A stretch of DNA of 7,942 bases from Halococcaceae archaeon (lineage in GTDB: Archaea; Halobacteriota; Halobacteria; Halobacteriales; Halalkalicoccaceae). Numbering within the stretch: the first letter of the stretch is position 1; each line of letters opens with the position of its first letter. This document shows positions 6,326-7,942 of the stretch, one piece after another. Below the pieces are notes generated by a model that was given only the letters and a program-made list of their open reading frames with translations, searched no databases and had not been told where the DNA came from. The stretch is taken from assembly GCA_007129135.1 (NCBI GenBank), contig SKWB01000075.1, forward strand, positions 1-7,942. The letters run 5' to 3'. Position numbers and translations under genes: made by a program.

Positions 6326-6901
6326 ATGAGCACCCCACCGGAGGCGTTCTACTCGGAAGAACGGTGGCAGAACTGGATCGACCGGATCGAAGCCGAGGAC
6401 CTGGACCCCGAAGACGAGAGCTCCGCGCGGCTCCTGTTGAACCTGCAGGACGACGCCGCCATCGCGGTCGCGAAGGTCCTGTCGGCCTACGAGGAGGGGA
6501 CGGTCGAGGAAGACGAGGCGATGGCCGAACTCGCGGAGATCAGGGAGATCGTCCTCGCGGAGCCAGGGATCGAGGACGAGGAGACCGCCTTCCTGATCGA
6601 CGGCGTGCAGACCAGCCTCCTCTGTGTCTTCGCCGCCGCCGAGGAGTTCGTCGCCGCCGGGCCCGTCGAGGAGGGCGAGCCCCACGCCTACGTCCAGGCC
6701 GCCGCCGACGCCGAGGCCGAAGAGGAGTTCGACGCGGCGCTCGCCTACTGCGTCCAGGCCGGGACGCTGATCATCGACGGCCAGGACCTCGACTTCGAGG
6801 TGCTCGGCGAGGTCGAGTACGGGTTGGTCTCCGAGTGGGTCAACGGCCTCGACAGCCTCCAGAGCGCCGTCCGCGACCCGGAAGTCATCGAAGAGGAGTA
6901 G
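6326..6901 (+). CDS. DUF2150 family protein (archaeal conserved, function unknown)
   Basis: This 191-residue, strongly acidic protein matches my recollection of the archaeal DUF2150 family found in haloarchaea and methanogens. The N-terminus (FYSEERWQNWIDRIE, 8-22) and the helical block RLLLNLQDDAAIAVAKVL (35-52) are its most recognisable parts. Cys100 and Cys142 sit in hydrophobic helices (QTSLLCVF and LAYCVQAG). The protein appears all-helical, with no signal peptide or membrane span. The biochemical role is unknown. An open frame extends upstream to 6149, but that part overlaps the TatD-like gene and reads as arginine-rich shadow sequence. The ATG at 6326 is chosen because the protein-like composition begins there and a leaderless-spaced promoter precedes it. 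The 75 nt after its stop contain the HMG-CoA synthase promoter. Confidence 0.88.
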   Translation: MSTPPEAFYSEERWQNWIDRIEAEDLDPEDESSARLLLNLQDDAAIAVAKVLSAYEEGTVEEDEAMAELAEIREIVLAEPGIEDEETAFLIDGVQTSLLCVFAAAEEFVAAGPVEEGEPHAYVQAAADAEAEEEFDAALAYCVQAGTLIIDGQDLDFEVLGEVEYGLVSEWVNGLDSLQSAVRDPEVIEEE

Positions 6902-6924
6902 GGCCCGGTACTCCATTCGACGCG

Positions 6925-6944
6925 TGTCGAAGTATCTATCGACA
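6925..6944 (+). repeat. Short inverted repeat just upstream of the HMG-CoA synthase promoter
   Basis: TGTCGA (6925-6930) and TCGACA (6939-6944) flank the 8-nt AT-richer spacer AGTATCTA. The repeat ends six bases before the AAATAG core of the predicted promoter, where an archaeal regulator could bind. A 6-bp arm match can be chance. Confidence 0.3.
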
Positions 6945-6956
6945 GAGGGAAATAGC
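6945..6956 (+). promoter_or_regulatory. Probable leaderless promoter of HMG-CoA synthase
   Basis: GAGGGAAATAGC contains an AAATAG core at 6950-6955, centred about 25 nt before the ATG at 6977. No Shine-Dalgarno sequence precedes that ATG. Together these suggest that transcription starts at or next to the start codon. Confidence 0.5.
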
Positions 6957-6976
6957 GACGGCCCGCCTGTCGAGCT

Positions 6977-7942
6977 ATGACCGAGGTCGGCATCGACGCG
7001 ATCGAGATACGTACCGGCAAGCTCAGACTCGACCTCCCCGGGGAGTTCGCGCCGGTGAAAGGCGACGATCCCGAGAAGTACACGAAGGGGCTCGGCCTCT
7101 ACGCGAGTTCGTTCCCCGACGTCTACGAGGACATCGTGACGATGGGGGCGAACGCCGCCTACGAACTGATGCGCCGGGAGGGGCTCGTCCCCGAGGACAT
7201 CGGCCGGATCGACGTCGCTACCGAGAGCGCGTTCGACCACTCGAAGCCCGTCTCGACGTACATCGCGGGCTGTCTGGAGAAGGTCTTCGACGGGGACTTC
7301 CACCACGCCAACAAGGGTGAGCGGAAGTTCGCCTGCGTCGCGGGCACCCAGTCGATCGACGACGCCTACAACTGGATCAAGGCGGGGAGGAACCGGGACC
7401 TGGCGGCCCTGGTGATCGCCACCGACACCGCGCTCTACGCCCGGAACGATCCCGGCGAGGCCACCCAGGGCGCGGGCGCGGTCGCGATGCTGATCGACGA
7501 GGAGCCGGACATCGTGAGCCTCTCGACCGAACAGGGGTACGGCAGCGCAGACGAGACCGACTTCCTCAAGCCGAACCAGCAGTTCCCCTCCGTCGACGGC
7601 AAACGCTCGGTACAGGTCTACCTCGCCCGGATGCGCGAGGCGCTGGAGGACTACGAGTCGATGGTGGGGAGGACCCACCCCGACGACTTCGCCTACATCC
7701 CGTTCCACACGCCCTTCCCCGGGATGGTCCGGAAGGCCGCGCTCTTCGGCTACCGCCACATGATACGGGACACCGAGATCGAGGACGCTCTCGCCGACGA
7801 TATCGGCCGCCAGCCCCGCGTCGAGGACTACGAGTACGACGAGGAGTTCACCGAGGCGATGACCGTCTACATGGACGACCTCAAACGGACCGAGGCGTAC
7901 CAGGAGTGGTACGACCGGGTGATCGACCCGACGCTCACCATC
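6977..7942 (+). CDS. hmgB: Hydroxymethylglutaryl-CoA synthase; partial, C-terminus beyond right edge
   Basis: This enzyme (also called mvaS) condenses acetyl-CoA with acetoacetyl-CoA to HMG-CoA, the entry to the mevalonate pathway that supplies isoprenoid lipids, carotenoids and quinones. The window holds 322 residues; haloarchaeal homologues are about 445, so roughly the last quarter is missing. The catalytic triad of the family is complete: Glu83 in VATESAFDHSKP, nucleophile Cys120 in KFACVAGTQS, and His244 in IPFHTPFPGM. LGLYASSFP and ATQGAGAVAML are further landmarks. It resembles the bacterial/eukaryotic-type MvaS used by haloarchaea, which is distinct from the DUF35-linked archaeal HMG-CoA synthase of many other archaea. 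The start is the first ATG after a leaderless-spaced promoter. An inverted repeat immediately upstream could be an operator. Confidence 0.97.
   Translation, partial: MTEVGIDAIEIRTGKLRLDLPGEFAPVKGDDPEKYTKGLGLYASSFPDVYEDIVTMGANAAYELMRREGLVPEDIGRIDVATESAFDHSKPVSTYIAGCLEKVFDGDFHHANKGERKFACVAGTQSIDDAYNWIKAGRNRDLAALVIATDTALYARNDPGEATQGAGAVAMLIDEEPDIVSLSTEQGYGSADETDFLKPNQQFPSVDGKRSVQVYLARMREALEDYESMVGRTHPDDFAYIPFHTPFPGMVRKAALFGYRHMIRDTEIEDALADDIGRQPRVEDYEYDEEFTEAMTVYMDDLKRTEAYQEWYDRVIDPTLTI

Noticed and set aside
6364..7320. 318-codon plus-strand frame within DUF2150 and HMG-CoA synthase
   Set aside because: The translation is almost all Arg/Gly/Pro, typical of a +1 shadow of acidic haloarchaeal genes.
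6125..7759. 544-codon minus-strand open frame across TatD-like, DUF2150 and HMG-CoA synthase genes
   Set aside because: It runs antisense through three well-supported genes and their promoters, and its composition is that of a reverse-frame shadow.

Overview
The window reads as chromosomal DNA from a haloarchaeon (class Halobacteria). The DNA is GC-rich and the proteins are very acidic (Asp/Glu-rich, few Lys). Several genes have no Shine-Dalgarno sequence but an AT-richer patch about 24-28 nt before the start codon, the pattern of leaderless haloarchaeal transcripts. The gene families fit too: split glycine decarboxylase, archaeal NYN protein, COG1099 hydrolase, DUF2150 and mevalonate-pathway HMG-CoA synthase.

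Left half, minus strand (1-4153): a glycine cleavage operon in the order gcvT, gcvH, gcvPA, gcvPB. gcvT and gcvH overlap by ATGA; gcvPA and gcvPB overlap by GTGA with a near-perfect Shine-Dalgarno sequence. An 88-nt gap separates gcvH from gcvPA and holds a candidate internal promoter and a 14-codon, glycine-rich upstream ORF whose stop overlaps the gcvPA start. gcvPB runs off the left edge. Together these encode the T, H and P components that oxidise glycine to CO2, NH3 and methylene-(tetrahydrofolate or archaeal pterin); the L protein (dihydrolipoyl dehydrogenase) is not in the window.

Middle (4154-4958): about 800 bp of divergent intergenic DNA. It holds the likely leaderless gcvT promoter, a mirror-image copy of that promoter element facing right, a 9-bp hairpin, the apparent remains of a small cupin gene spread over three reading frames (about 4311-4695), a 7-bp hairpin, an 8-bp inverted repeat and a tiny ORF touching the next gene.

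Right half, plus strand (4959-7942): a NYN/LabA-like putative ribonuclease, a TatD-superfamily (COG1099) metal-dependent hydrolase, a DUF2150 protein, and HMG-CoA synthase, cut by the right edge. The last three each have a plausible leaderless promoter, so they may be separate transcription units. HMG-CoA synthase feeds the mevalonate route to archaeal isoprenoid lipids.

Most of the window is ordinary conserved haloarchaeal core genome. The non-routine parts are the glycine-rich leader ORF before gcvPA, the mirrored promoter elements shared by gcvT and the decayed cupin gene, and the cupin remnant itself. I see no mobile element, CRISPR array, tRNA or rRNA.
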